A stretch of DNA of 64,000 nucleotides from an uncultured Bacteroidales bacterium. Lineage in GTDB: Bacteria > Bacteroidota > Bacteroidia > Bacteroidales > Bacteroidaceae. The notes beneath the pieces were generated by a model. It made no database searches. It was not told the origin of the DNA and saw only the letters and a list, made by a program, of their open reading frames with translations. The stretch is taken from NCBI GenBank assembly GCA_902774275.1, contig CACYHN010000021.1, forward strand, positions 1-64,000. Direction: 5' to 3'. The position numbers and the translations under genes are program-made. Below are positions 53,369-61,702 of the stretch, one piece after another (within the stretch, counting starts at the first letter, position 1; each line of letters opens with the position of its first letter).

Positions 53369-53503
53369 AAATTGAAAAATGAAAATTACACGCACCTGCG
53401 TAACTTTTACCTGCGTTAAATAGCCCGTGGCATTAAAATAGGTTCGGAATTTTTTTTCGAACCTATTTTATAATTCTAAATTTTCAATTTTCAATTTTCA
53501 ATT
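53356..53503. repeat. Heptad-flanked terminator cassette, copy 4
   Basis: The left array, including the stop of the MBL gene, is at 53356-53387. The inverted array is at 53473-53503. The conserved GCACCTGCGTAAC and CCCGTGGCATTAAA parts are recognisable, with a small duplication (ACCTGCGT twice). Confidence 0.82.
53435..53469. terminator. Intrinsic terminator after the MBL gene
   Basis: A perfect 12-bp stem, AAAATAGGTTCG with CGAACCTATTTT, has a T-rich loop. Confidence 0.85.
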
Positions 53504-53508
53504 ATTTT

Positions 53509-53538
53509 TTTGTAGTCCGTTAGAATATGTTACCTTTG
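53509..53538 (+). promoter_or_regulatory. Promoter of the Na/Pi cotransporter gene
   Basis: TTTG (53509-53512), 18 nt, then TACCTTTG (53531-53538). It lies downstream of the ATG at 53527, which argues for the GTG start at 53599. Confidence 0.65.
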
Positions 53539-53598
53539 TCTCGATTTTTAAGAGGTTTTATTATTGACGCACTAATTGGGTGCAAAAACAACACAAAA

Positions 53599-55356
53599 GT
53601 GAATACATTATTCTACCAAATTCTCACAATTCTTGGCTGCTTGGCCCTTTTTCTTTGGGGTATGAGTCTTATGAGCAGCAGCCTTCAGAGATTTGCAGGT
53701 AAGGGCCTGCGTTCTTTTATTGAAAAAATGACGTCCAACACCGGTAAATGTCTTTTTACCGGTTTTTTTGTGACCGTACTCGTACAGTCATCGACCGCCA
53801 CGACACTTATGCTGGTAAGTTTCGTGAATGCGGGACTCATGACATTGCGCAGCGCCATTGGCGTGATTATGGGTGCCAATATAGGTACCACGGTTACAGC
53901 ATGGCTGTTTGCTGTCAGCATGGACGGTTCATTCAGCCTGGGAGCTATTGCAATCCCGCTCATATTTATAGGATTTGTACTTACATCTTTCTTCAAGAAA
54001 CAGAAAACCAAGGATTTCGGTTCGTTCCTGATAGGATTTGCACTCTTGTTCCTGGGATTAAGCATGGTAAAAGGTTATGCCGATCCGTTACTGCGCAGTG
54101 ACGGTGTCACCAATTTCCTGGCCCCATTGACACATACCACGTTCAGTACACTGATTTTCATCGTTATAGGTGCTGTCATGACATTCTGCCTTCAGTCATC
54201 GGCCGCTGCTACAACCATTGCAATGCTTTTGCTGTCAAGCGGCGTGATTACGTTCCCCAATGCTGTTGCATTCATATTGGGTGAGAACATAGGCACCACC
54301 ATCACATCTAACCTTGCAGCCACATCAACCAATGTCAGTTCCAAGCGTACGGCACGTGCGCACCTGGTATTCAACCTGTTCGGTTCAATACTGGTAATCG
54401 CATTGTTCAGGCCGTATATGATGCTTAACGCGTATATAGTTGAGGCTTTCGGATTCCCCAATCCTCTTACGGCCGATTTCAACATACTCTCCCAGACTGG
54501 CCTGCAGGGGGAGGCTCTCAAGGCACAGACGGCACTTGCCAGCAGTCTGCCATACAGCGTGGCTATAGTACACACCCTGTTCAACGTTATCACAACCCTT
54601 ATTCTGGTATGGTTCATACCGCAGTTGGAGAAACTGGTTATGAAGATGGTGCCCAACAAGGAAGAGGAGAAAGAGGTATTCCATCTTGTATATATTGAGA
54701 AGGGTAATGCAAATCTGGCTGAATTGTCCATTACTGAGGCACGTAAGGAGATTAACCATTACGCTGAGATATGCACCAAAGGATTCGGATATGTACGTCA
54801 GGCTATTCATGAGTCTGAGACCGATAATTTTGAGGAATTCAGGCAGAAACTTGTAAAATATGAGGAGATTACAGACCGCATTGAGTTTGAGATAGCCACA
54901 TATCTGAATCAGGTAAGCCAGAATGAGATATCTGAGCAGGCACGTATGCAGGTTAAGGCTTATTTCAAGATTATAGGTGAGCTGGAGTCACTGGGTGATT
55001 CAGGTGAAGCTATTTCACGCCTGCTGCAGCGTAAACGTGACCACAGCAAGGTATTCAACGAACTTATGATAAAGCGCATTGATGAGATGCTTGACACCAT
55101 GCAGAATGCCTATAACGTTATGAATGCCAATCTGGCTATGTCAAACGTAACAGACATATCAAACGCATATCAGGCCGAGGATGACATTAACGTAATGCGT
55201 GACCGTCTGCGTGAGGAGCACCTCAAGAATATGGAGGTCAAGTCATATGATTACACTGCAGGCGTTTATTACTTTGACCTTATCCAGGAGCTGGAGACAA
55301 TGGGAGACTTTATGATCAATATCTCTCAGGCTCTGGCGGGACTGAATGAAAATTGA
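53599..55356 (+). CDS. Na+/phosphate cotransporter (NptA family) with PhoU-like domain
   Basis: The protein has 585 residues from the GTG at 53599; a longer ATG start would begin inside the promoter. Two Na/Pi cotransport repeats carry the signatures TVLVQSSTATTLMLVSF and FCLQSSAAATTIAMLLL. The Gly-rich turns MGANIGTTVTAW and LGENIGTTITSN follow them. Eight or more membrane helices are evident. The C-terminal 220 residues are a helical PhoU-like domain (ELESLGDSGEAISRLLQRKR; ELETMGDFMINISQAL). It imports phosphate with sodium or exports it. The final residues (NEN) and stop are within a heptad array. Confidence 0.9.
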   Translation: MNTLFYQILTILGCLALFLWGMSLMSSSLQRFAGKGLRSFIEKMTSNTGKCLFTGFFVTVLVQSSTATTLMLVSFVNAGLMTLRSAIGVIMGANIGTTVTAWLFAVSMDGSFSLGAIAIPLIFIGFVLTSFFKKQKTKDFGSFLIGFALLFLGLSMVKGYADPLLRSDGVTNFLAPLTHTTFSTLIFIVIGAVMTFCLQSSAAATTIAMLLLSSGVITFPNAVAFILGENIGTTITSNLAATSTNVSSKRTARAHLVFNLFGSILVIALFRPYMMLNAYIVEAFGFPNPLTADFNILSQTGLQGEALKAQTALASSLPYSVAIVHTLFNVITTLILVWFIPQLEKLVMKMVPNKEEEKEVFHLVYIEKGNANLAELSITEARKEINHYAEICTKGFGYVRQAIHESETDNFEEFRQKLVKYEEITDRIEFEIATYLNQVSQNEISEQARMQVKAYFKIIGELESLGDSGEAISRLLQRKRDHSKVFNELMIKRIDEMLDTMQNAYNVMNANLAMSNVTDISNAYQAEDDINVMRDRLREEHLKNMEVKSYDYTAGVYYFDLIQELETMGDFMINISQALAGLNEN

Positions 55357-55468
55357 AAATTGAAAATTGGGCGCTTCGCTTTCTTAAGACTCGCTTGGCT
55401 CGAATAAGCGCCCCAAAGCGTCGAGCGGTGAAAGCGTCCCTTCGGGCCAAGCGGAGAATTGAAAATTA
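55347..55468. repeat. Heptad repeat with GC-rich core, type B copy 2
   Basis: A heptad array at the cotransporter stop is followed by GGGCGCTTCGCTTTCTTAAG, an extra segment not in copy 1 (55389-55430), then AGCGTCCCTTCGGG and a closing AATTGAAAATT. Same order as 8091-8181. Confidence 0.7.
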
Positions 55469-55487
55469 CGTACGCGGGATTGCCATA

Positions 55488-58400
55488 TTATTCTTCTCTC
55501 TTACGAACGTTACTGCGTAGGATTTCCTGAATGTTATTCTTAAGTCCCATAACCAGTTCATCTGTTCTTGACTGCTTATCCGGGCTGTAAAGCTTATCAT
55601 AACGTGGTCTGACAATGCGAATATGCTTTATCGGATGCTCCGTAATATCATTAAGTGATCCGCTTACACTTACACCCAGTCTGATGGGCAGGGGAGTCTG
55701 AATAAGTGAAACAGTATATTTGCATTCCAGATCCTTGTCAATGAAGTGACGTCCGTCTATTATGGCCGTATATCGGTCCATATGTATTCTGAACGGATAC
55801 AGCGTTACTCTGTTGCGAATTACCTGCATCTGTACGTCAATACTGTCAATCACAGGCTCAGCTTTCTTTCTCATAAGCAACTTGCGCTTGATTCCGTCAA
55901 ACACCTCATTGTCAAGAACTACAAGATTCTTACCGTCAATAGCTGCAGCACCATACAAAGTTGACATGATTGGCATGTTGTTCTTTAATGATGTTTCAGC
56001 TGCGAAATGGAAATTGGCTTCACCGCTGAATGCCTTCAACATAGGTACGATAGAGTCAACAGACGGAATAAGGTCAATCAATTCATCTATCTGTATGTCA
56101 AGCAAATGAAAATCAAGTTCAACAAACGGTTTTTTATTCTCAGGTGTAGGTGAATTGTAGATGGCTGTCAGCTGCATCTCGGCCGCATCAGATGAGAAAC
56201 CGAGCTCCTGCAGTACCGCTACACCGTCCTTGATGGTTACATCACCGCCTACATTATTGAATATGTGGTTATTGAAGTTGATTTCTGACAAGTTTGTGAA
56301 TAGTGTCAGGTCAATGCCTTTAGGAACAATAAACGGTGCTACCTCCAATGTATCCTTTCCTTCCTCAAGATCAGCAGTCTCCTCCGTTTCATTAGTGGTC
56401 TCAGCCTTTGAGTTGGTAAGCTGCATCAACTTTGTAACGTCTACATAATCTGATTCCAGGAACAGCTCACCGGTAAGCAGACCTGTACCATCAATGAATT
56501 CACCTATGTTATAGACATCGCCCCAGAACATGATGTCAGAATTGTCTATCTCTACACGGCAGTCATTTATATTAAATCGGCCTAATGAGAAATCCATATC
56601 CAGTTCAGGAAGCAGGATAGATTCCTTAAGCATATCAGGCATTTCAACATTTCCATCCTCAAGCGTTATCTTGATATGCGGATTGTACTTGAGCAGCATG
56701 TCTTCTTTTGACTCATCATACTGAGCCATAGCAAGCAGGTCAGTTTTACCAAGAGAGGCATTAATCGCACTACCTACAGAAGCAGAGAGACCGTTGAATG
56801 CTACGTTGGCCATCATGGCAGTTGTACTTTCAGCGGGTGCTATCGTTATACTTATATCGGCATTGTCCAATGAACCGAATATGGTATCCATATCGGCCTT
56901 AAGTTTCTCAGCACTGAGGTCAAGCAGGATATTCATCTTGTTGGTCTCTTCATTCAGACCGGCTATGGATGCATTCAAATCAAGATTGTCAAATGAAGCA
57001 TTGATAGTGGTGGAATCTATTATTGAAACTTCCAGATCTGCTGCCTGTAAGATGATATCAACTGTCTCGCGGTTCTGGTCAATGGCAATCTTACTGGGAT
57101 AGGTTATATCTGCCGATAACTTGCCGGAAGCAGCCTTGAGCGAATCATTAAGCAGTGCATCTAGATTCTTTAATGACAACTGAGCACGGGCATCATCCAA
57201 TATCGGACCGTTATCACCCACGGCGCCCTTAACATTCAGGTCAAGACCAAGAATTCCATGTACGTCAATGCCATCAAGCGCATCCTTGAATGCATCGGGA
57301 ATCATTGAAATGAGACGGTCTATGTCAAGGTCATGCATGGTCCTGATTCTGGCACGACCTGCTACGGCCTGCTTGCCGCCTAAAGTGCCGTTTGCGCTGA
57401 AACCTATCTGCTGGCCATCAATGTTTACATTGGCACCTTCCTTGATGGCAAAACGATCCATCTTCATATTGGTTTCAAGGGGTACGGAAAGGCTCATTGA
57501 CCAGCCTGGTACATACACGTCATTATTCATGATGACATTCAATGACGGAGTGGCAAAAACAGAATTGAGCGCAATGAAATCACCCTGGATCTTGCCGTCT
57601 GCATCAAATGACACATTATCAGTTATTACGCTGATGGGAGATTCACCGCCTTTCTCAAAGGTTGTTCCCTCAACATTCAATGCCAGATTTGAATTTACAT
57701 TTGACATATCCAGCTTCATTGCGCCTTCTATGTCAAGCAGAACCTTGTCTATTCCGGCTTTGGTAAGTGTTCCTACGGAATCCTCAAGTTCCAGGCTAAT
57801 GGTACGTGAGTCAAAGTTGAATCCGCTTACATTGATGCTGTCGCCGGTAAAGACGGCCTTATCGGCTTTCATGGAAAGCTTGCCTGTTGTTGTGGACATT
57901 CCGTCTGATGAGAATGACAGATCAGAAGCGGACATGTTCAGGCCTGCGACAAAATCTTTGAATCCATCCTTGCCTAAAGCGAAACTGACGTTGTCTGCAA
58001 TAAACTTAAGGTTCTTAAGAGCTGCATCCATGGTTCCGGACTTGGCTGTTGATCCTTGGAGGGTGATTGTGATATCCGCATCAACATCATCTCCGTATTT
58101 TGTCAGATTGCCGTTCAGTTCCAAGGCAGTCATATCAGCAGCTGCGTCAATGGAATCATTTTTTAAGGCAGCTTTTACTGATGCCACATTTATCGTAGTC
58201 TTGGCTTCAAGGCTGTCATAGTTCAAAAGGCCTTTCAGTTCCAGGTCAATATCATTGATGCCGGCGTTGATTCCGGATTTGAGATCTATATATGATGCAC
58301 TTACATTCTCAATTGATATTTTCTGAAGATCAGCATAGATATCCATGCCGTCATCATCCTTCGGCTTCTCTTCTTCTTTAGATGTACCGAATACATCCAG

Positions 58401-58811
58401 GTTTGAGCGGCCGTCGGCTGCGGTAAAGGCATTGGCCAGGACACCGTTTACGTAGAGGTTGGTGAGAATTATCTTGCGCTCCTTGTATAGGGTCTTGAAA
58501 TCAACCGTAACAGCAAGCTTATTTATGGCTGCAAGTGTATCGGAAGGGGATTCTTCCATATCGTCATATATCACAAGGCCGTTCAGGCGGAATGCCAGGA
58601 ACGGATATGACTTGACAAGTGTCAGGTCAACATTGTCAATCTTGGCACGGGCAGGGGAAAAATCATCCAATGCCTTCTGTGCAACTTTAGTAAGACCTGA
58701 TGATGAAAAGACAATCCAGCAGACCAATGCTACCATAATAAGAACCACTCCCACAAGTGACCCCAGTGTGATTCCTGTAATCTTTAAGGCCTTTTTTATA
58801 TTGAATGCCAT
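55488..58811 (-). CDS. AsmA-family envelope protein
   Basis: The protein has 1107 residues. One N-terminal membrane helix (ITLGSLVGVVLIMVALVCWIVF) anchors a very long periplasmic beta-rich region. AsmA-like elements: the start ALDDFSPARAKIDNVDLTLV, SYPFLAFRLNGLVIYDD, and the C-terminal AsmA_2-type part with FSGEANFHFAAETSLKNN and YGAAAIDGKNLVVLD. Such proteins are thought to bridge inner and outer membranes and move phospholipids, as TamB/YhdP do. It starts 2 bp after the small lipoprotein gene, so they are coupled. Confidence 0.85.
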   Translation of the reverse strand: MAFNIKKALKITGITLGSLVGVVLIMVALVCWIVFSSSGLTKVAQKALDDFSPARAKIDNVDLTLVKSYPFLAFRLNGLVIYDDMEESPSDTLAAINKLAVTVDFKTLYKERKIILTNLYVNGVLANAFTAADGRSNLDVFGTSKEEEKPKDDDGMDIYADLQKISIENVSASYIDLKSGINAGINDIDLELKGLLNYDSLEAKTTINVASVKAALKNDSIDAAADMTALELNGNLTKYGDDVDADITITLQGSTAKSGTMDAALKNLKFIADNVSFALGKDGFKDFVAGLNMSASDLSFSSDGMSTTTGKLSMKADKAVFTGDSINVSGFNFDSRTISLELEDSVGTLTKAGIDKVLLDIEGAMKLDMSNVNSNLALNVEGTTFEKGGESPISVITDNVSFDADGKIQGDFIALNSVFATPSLNVIMNNDVYVPGWSMSLSVPLETNMKMDRFAIKEGANVNIDGQQIGFSANGTLGGKQAVAGRARIRTMHDLDIDRLISMIPDAFKDALDGIDVHGILGLDLNVKGAVGDNGPILDDARAQLSLKNLDALLNDSLKAASGKLSADITYPSKIAIDQNRETVDIILQAADLEVSIIDSTTINASFDNLDLNASIAGLNEETNKMNILLDLSAEKLKADMDTIFGSLDNADISITIAPAESTTAMMANVAFNGLSASVGSAINASLGKTDLLAMAQYDESKEDMLLKYNPHIKITLEDGNVEMPDMLKESILLPELDMDFSLGRFNINDCRVEIDNSDIMFWGDVYNIGEFIDGTGLLTGELFLESDYVDVTKLMQLTNSKAETTNETEETADLEEGKDTLEVAPFIVPKGIDLTLFTNLSEINFNNHIFNNVGGDVTIKDGVAVLQELGFSSDAAEMQLTAIYNSPTPENKKPFVELDFHLLDIQIDELIDLIPSVDSIVPMLKAFSGEANFHFAAETSLKNNMPIMSTLYGAAAIDGKNLVVLDNEVFDGIKRKLLMRKKAEPVIDSIDVQMQVIRNRVTLYPFRIHMDRYTAIIDGRHFIDKDLECKYTVSLIQTPLPIRLGVSVSGSLNDITEHPIKHIRIVRPRYDKLYSPDKQSRTDELVMGLKNNIQEILRSNVRKREE

Positions 58812-58813
58812 TG

Positions 58814-59167
58814 CTATTTGGTAAATGTATACGTATAATCATCTCCAACCAAGTGAGCCTCCATCTTGCTTGAAGTCAGTTTCTCTAAAATGAATATTTC
58901 CGTTGAAGGCTTACTTATTTTGCCTTGAAGCTCATACTTTATGGTTAGTTCGTCATCTGACAGACTCCAACTGAGATTGGAACCATTATCATCGGAATCA
59001 AAACATCTGCCGCTACCGGACTCATCGAAACGATATGAAAAGCCGTCAGAACACTTCCATGTACCGACCAGCATATCCTCATCAAATTCCTTATCCTTAC
59101 GGCAACCTGCAAACATTACAAGTACCGCAATAAGAACCAATGACAAGTGAAAATAGCTCTTTTTCAT
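58814..59167 (-). CDS. Small lipocalin-like lipoprotein
   Basis: The protein has 117 residues. A lipobox (LVMFAGC) ends the signal peptide. The mature part begins with LVGTWKCSDGFSYRFDESG, the usual first strands of the lipocalin-like lipoproteins of Bacteroidales, and ends with DDYTYTFTK. No reaction is known. It lies directly upstream of the AsmA-like gene; a lipid-binding helper is possible but inferred. Confidence 0.75.
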   Translation of the reverse strand: MKKSYFHLSLVLIAVLVMFAGCRKDKEFDEDMLVGTWKCSDGFSYRFDESGSGRCFDSDDNGSNLSWSLSDDELTIKYELQGKISKPSTEIFILEKLTSSKMEAHLVGDDYTYTFTK

Positions 59168-59274
59168 TATAATGGCTTTGTTAGTTTATACCTTAATTAT
59201 ATATAAAAACCTGGCGAAGTTAATAATTTTCCATCAATAAGAGGTTTCTGTTATGCAATTATCAAACAAAAGGG

Positions 59275-59282
59275 TAAATTTG
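59275..59282 (+). promoter_or_regulatory. -7 box of aspS
   Basis: TAAATTTG lies 25 nt before the ATG. The -33 position holds a weak TTAT. Confidence 0.5.
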
Positions 59283-59307
59283 CAGGTCTTTTTAAGGAAT
59301 TGACTAT

Positions 59308-61065
59308 ATGTTCAGATCAAAAACTTGTGGAGAGTTACGCCTGACCGATGCCGGCACCGTTGTTACACTGGCAGGATGGGTGCAGAGAGTAAGGAAAATG
59401 GGTGGCATGGTCTTTGTTGACCTGCGTGACCGCTATGGTATTACCCAGCTTGTATTTGACGATGCTACCAATGCCGCACTTTGCGAGCAGGCCAGCCGTC
59501 TGGGACGTGAATACGTAATCCAGGTGACCGGAAAGGTAAGCGAGCGTTCAAGCAAGAACTCCAAGATTCCTACAGGTGATATAGAGATACTGGTTGATAA
59601 TCTGAACGTTATCAATGCTGCCGATACGCCTCCATTCACTATTGAGGATGAGACCGACGGCGGTGATGACCTGCGTATGAAATACCGCTATCTTGACCTG
59701 CGCCGCCAGTGTGTACGCAAGAACCTTGAGCTGCGCCACAAGATGGTAATGGAAATCCGTAAGTTCCTGGATGACCTGAACTTTATGGAGGTTGAGACAC
59801 CAATCCTTATTAACTCAACCCCTGAGGGCGCACGTGACTTTGTGGTTCCTTCACGAATGAATCCTGGTCAGTTCTATGCTCTGCCCCAGAGCCCGCAGAT
59901 TCTTAAGCAGCTGCTTATGGTATCAGGTTTTGACCGTTACTTCCAGATAGCCAAGTGCTTCCGTGACGAGGACCTGCGTGCCGACCGTCAGCCGGAGTTT
60001 ACCCAGATTGACTGCGAGATGTCATTTGTGGAGCAGGAGGATATACTCCAGATATTTGAGGCTATGGCCAAGCACCTGTTCAAGAGCATTCTTGGCATTG
60101 ATTTCAAGGAGCCCTTCCAGCGTATGACCTGGCAGGATGCAATGAAATACTACGGCAGTGACAAACCGGACCTGCGCTTTGACATGCACTTTGTAGAGCT
60201 CATGGATGTGCTCAAGGGCTACGGATTCGGCGTATTTGACAGTGCCGCATACATAGGCGGTATCTGTGCAAAGGGTGCGGCTACATATACACGCAAGCAG
60301 ATTGATGCTCTTACTGAGTATGTAAAGCGTCCTCAGATAGGTGCCAAGGGTATGGTTTATGCCCGCGTTGAGGCTGACGGCTCTGTAAAATCAAGCGTTG
60401 ACAAGTTCTACAGCCAGGAGGTTCTGCAGCAGCTTAAGGCTGCCATGAACGCTGAGGCCGGTGACCTTATACTGATTCTGAGCGGTGATGACGCAATGAA
60501 AACGCGCAAACAGCTATCCGAATTACGCCTCAAGGTTGCCGATGAGTTGGGTCTTCGCAACAAAAACCAGTTCAAATGCCTTTGGGTGATTGATTTCCCG
60601 ATGTACGAGTGGAGTGATGAGGAGAACCGCCTCATGGCTATGCACCATCCGTTTACAAGCCCCAAGCCAGAGGATGTTCCTCTGCTTGATACCGATCCCG
60701 CAAGCGTTCGCGCCAATGCATACGATATGGTAATTAACGGTATTGAGGTAGGCGGTGGCTCTATCCGTATCCATGACAGCAAGCTGCAGGCTACAATATT
60801 CAAGATCTTAGGCTTTACACCGGAACAGGCTCAGGCCAAGTTCGGCTTCCTGATGAACGCCTTCAAGTTCGGTGCACCTCCTCATGGTGGTCTGGCATTC
60901 GGCCTGGACCGCTTTGTGAGCATCTTTGCAGGTCTGGACAGCATCCGTGACTGCATCGCATTCCCCAAGAACAACTCCGGCCGCGACGTCATGCTGGATG
61001 CCCCCGGTCCTCTGGATCAGTCCCAGCTTGATGAGCTTCAGCTCAAGGTTGATTTGAAAGCATAA
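59308..61065 (+). CDS. aspS: Aspartyl-tRNA synthetase
   Basis: The protein has 585 residues, the bacterial length with the GAD insertion. The OB-fold tRNA-binding domain is [20 protein letters not shown]. Class II motif 2 is [18 protein letters not shown], and motif 3 is [16 protein letters not shown]. The ending [20 protein letters not shown] is usual. It charges tRNA-Asp in the cytoplasm. It is monocistronic with its own terminator. Confidence 0.97.
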   Translation: MFRSKTCGELRLTDAGTVVTLAGWVQRVRKMGGMVFVDLRDRYGITQLVFDDATNAALCEQASRLGREYVIQVTGKVSERSSKNSKIPTGDIEILVDNLNVINAADTPPFTIEDETDGGDDLRMKYRYLDLRRQCVRKNLELRHKMVMEIRKFLDDLNFMEVETPILINSTPEGARDFVVPSRMNPGQFYALPQSPQILKQLLMVSGFDRYFQIAKCFRDEDLRADRQPEFTQIDCEMSFVEQEDILQIFEAMAKHLFKSILGIDFKEPFQRMTWQDAMKYYGSDKPDLRFDMHFVELMDVLKGYGFGVFDSAAYIGGICAKGAATYTRKQIDALTEYVKRPQIGAKGMVYARVEADGSVKSSVDKFYSQEVLQQLKAAMNAEAGDLILILSGDDAMKTRKQLSELRLKVADELGLRNKNQFKCLWVIDFPMYEWSDEENRLMAMHHPFTSPKPEDVPLLDTDPASVRANAYDMVINGIEVGGGSIRIHDSKLQATIFKILGFTPEQAQAKFGFLMNAFKFGAPPHGGLAFGLDRFVSIFAGLDSIRDCIAFPKNNSGRDVMLDAPGPLDQSQLDELQLKVDLKA

Positions 61066-61067
61066 TT

Positions 61068-61105
61068 AAAAGCCGCTTCTCGTTATTGAGGAGCGGTTTT
61101 CTTTT
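61068..61105 (+). terminator. Terminator of aspS
   Basis: GCCGCTTCTC pairs with GAGGAGCGGT (with wobble), followed by TTTTCTTTT. The T-run overlaps the left end of the next inverted-repeat element. Confidence 0.8.
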
Positions 61106-61325
61106 ACACTCCGCCGGGCTATACCCTTGTGGGACGCAACGTTCCGCGACTACTCAAGCTCCCTCCAAGGTCTAAACATCGATCGCCTCCCTTTTAGCCA
61201 CCTGAAGGTGTCTAACGGTCGTTGGACGTAACGATGTTCTTAACGGCCTTTCCGGGGCTCTCGCTTAACGTCGCTTCACTGATGGTCCCACAAGGGTATA
61301 GTCCGGCTCCGTGCAAAAGAAAACC
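61095..61325. repeat. Inverted-repeat (MITE-like) element with 41-bp ends, 231 bp
   Basis: The left end (61095-61135) starts GGTTTTCTTTT and ends CTATACCCTTGTGGGAC. The right end (61285-61325) is its reverse complement with about five mismatches. The interior has no reading frame of note. No known element is recognised. Confidence 0.78.
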
Positions 61326-61481
61326 TTCTGCAGAAAGGATCCTATGTGCACGTGGCATTCCAGTTTATGGAGATAGTATAAAGAATATGGGAGCATTAGC
61401 GGAGGAAACTGGCTAAAACATTTATCTTTTTTAGCATAAAAAGCTTTGCAGAGTCGTGCAGAAAGCAGAAATTTGCAGTCG
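61326..61481. other. Non-coding leader region before the FMN riboswitch
   Basis: No gene is seen. It has a CCAGTTT / AAACTGG inverted pair and a promoter-like AAGCTTTG near 61441-61447, one base off TAnnTTTG, that could start the riboswitch transcript. Confidence 0.4.
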
Positions 61482-61594
61482 AAATTTTTCAGGGTGGGGC
61501 GCAATTCCCCGACCGGCGGTAGAGTCCGCGAGCCGAAAGGTTGAACCGTTGCGATTACGGTACCGACAGTATAGTCTGGATGGGAGAAGAATTT
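61482..61594 (+). ncRNA. FMN riboswitch (RFN element)
   Basis: The conserved RFN order is visible: GGGGCGCAATTCCCC (P2), GACCGGCGGTAGAGTCCGCG and AGCC (P3), GATTACGGTACCGACAGTA (P5 side) and TAGTCTGGATGGGAGAAG (P6 and closing strand). The ends AAATTTTTC (61482-61490) and GAAGAATTT (61586-61594) form P1. Such elements bind FMN and normally shut off riboflavin synthesis or uptake genes. Just downstream, ATGAGT (61595-61600) can pair with ACTCAT (61639-61644) around an inner CAGGCG/CGCCTG stem, a possible expression platform. Confidence 0.92.
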
Positions 61595-61702
61595 ATGAGT
61601 ATCAAAACAGTCCTGTCAGGCGTTATCGCGCCTGCAAAACTCATTTGTGCCAAGGGCGTGAATGAGACATCCGAGTTCAGTTTTTCGGCTATGGCCGGCA
61701 GT

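Noticed and set aside
53527..53598. N-terminal extension of the Na/Pi cotransporter starting at ATG 53527
   Set aside because: The -7 promoter box lies inside it (53531-53538), and the extension has no match to the family start.
57268..58221. 317-codon open frame antisense to the AsmA-like gene
   Set aside because: It is a mirror of the AsmA coding strand. It is Ser/Pro/Leu-rich with no domain, and the AsmA frame has a signal anchor and family motifs.
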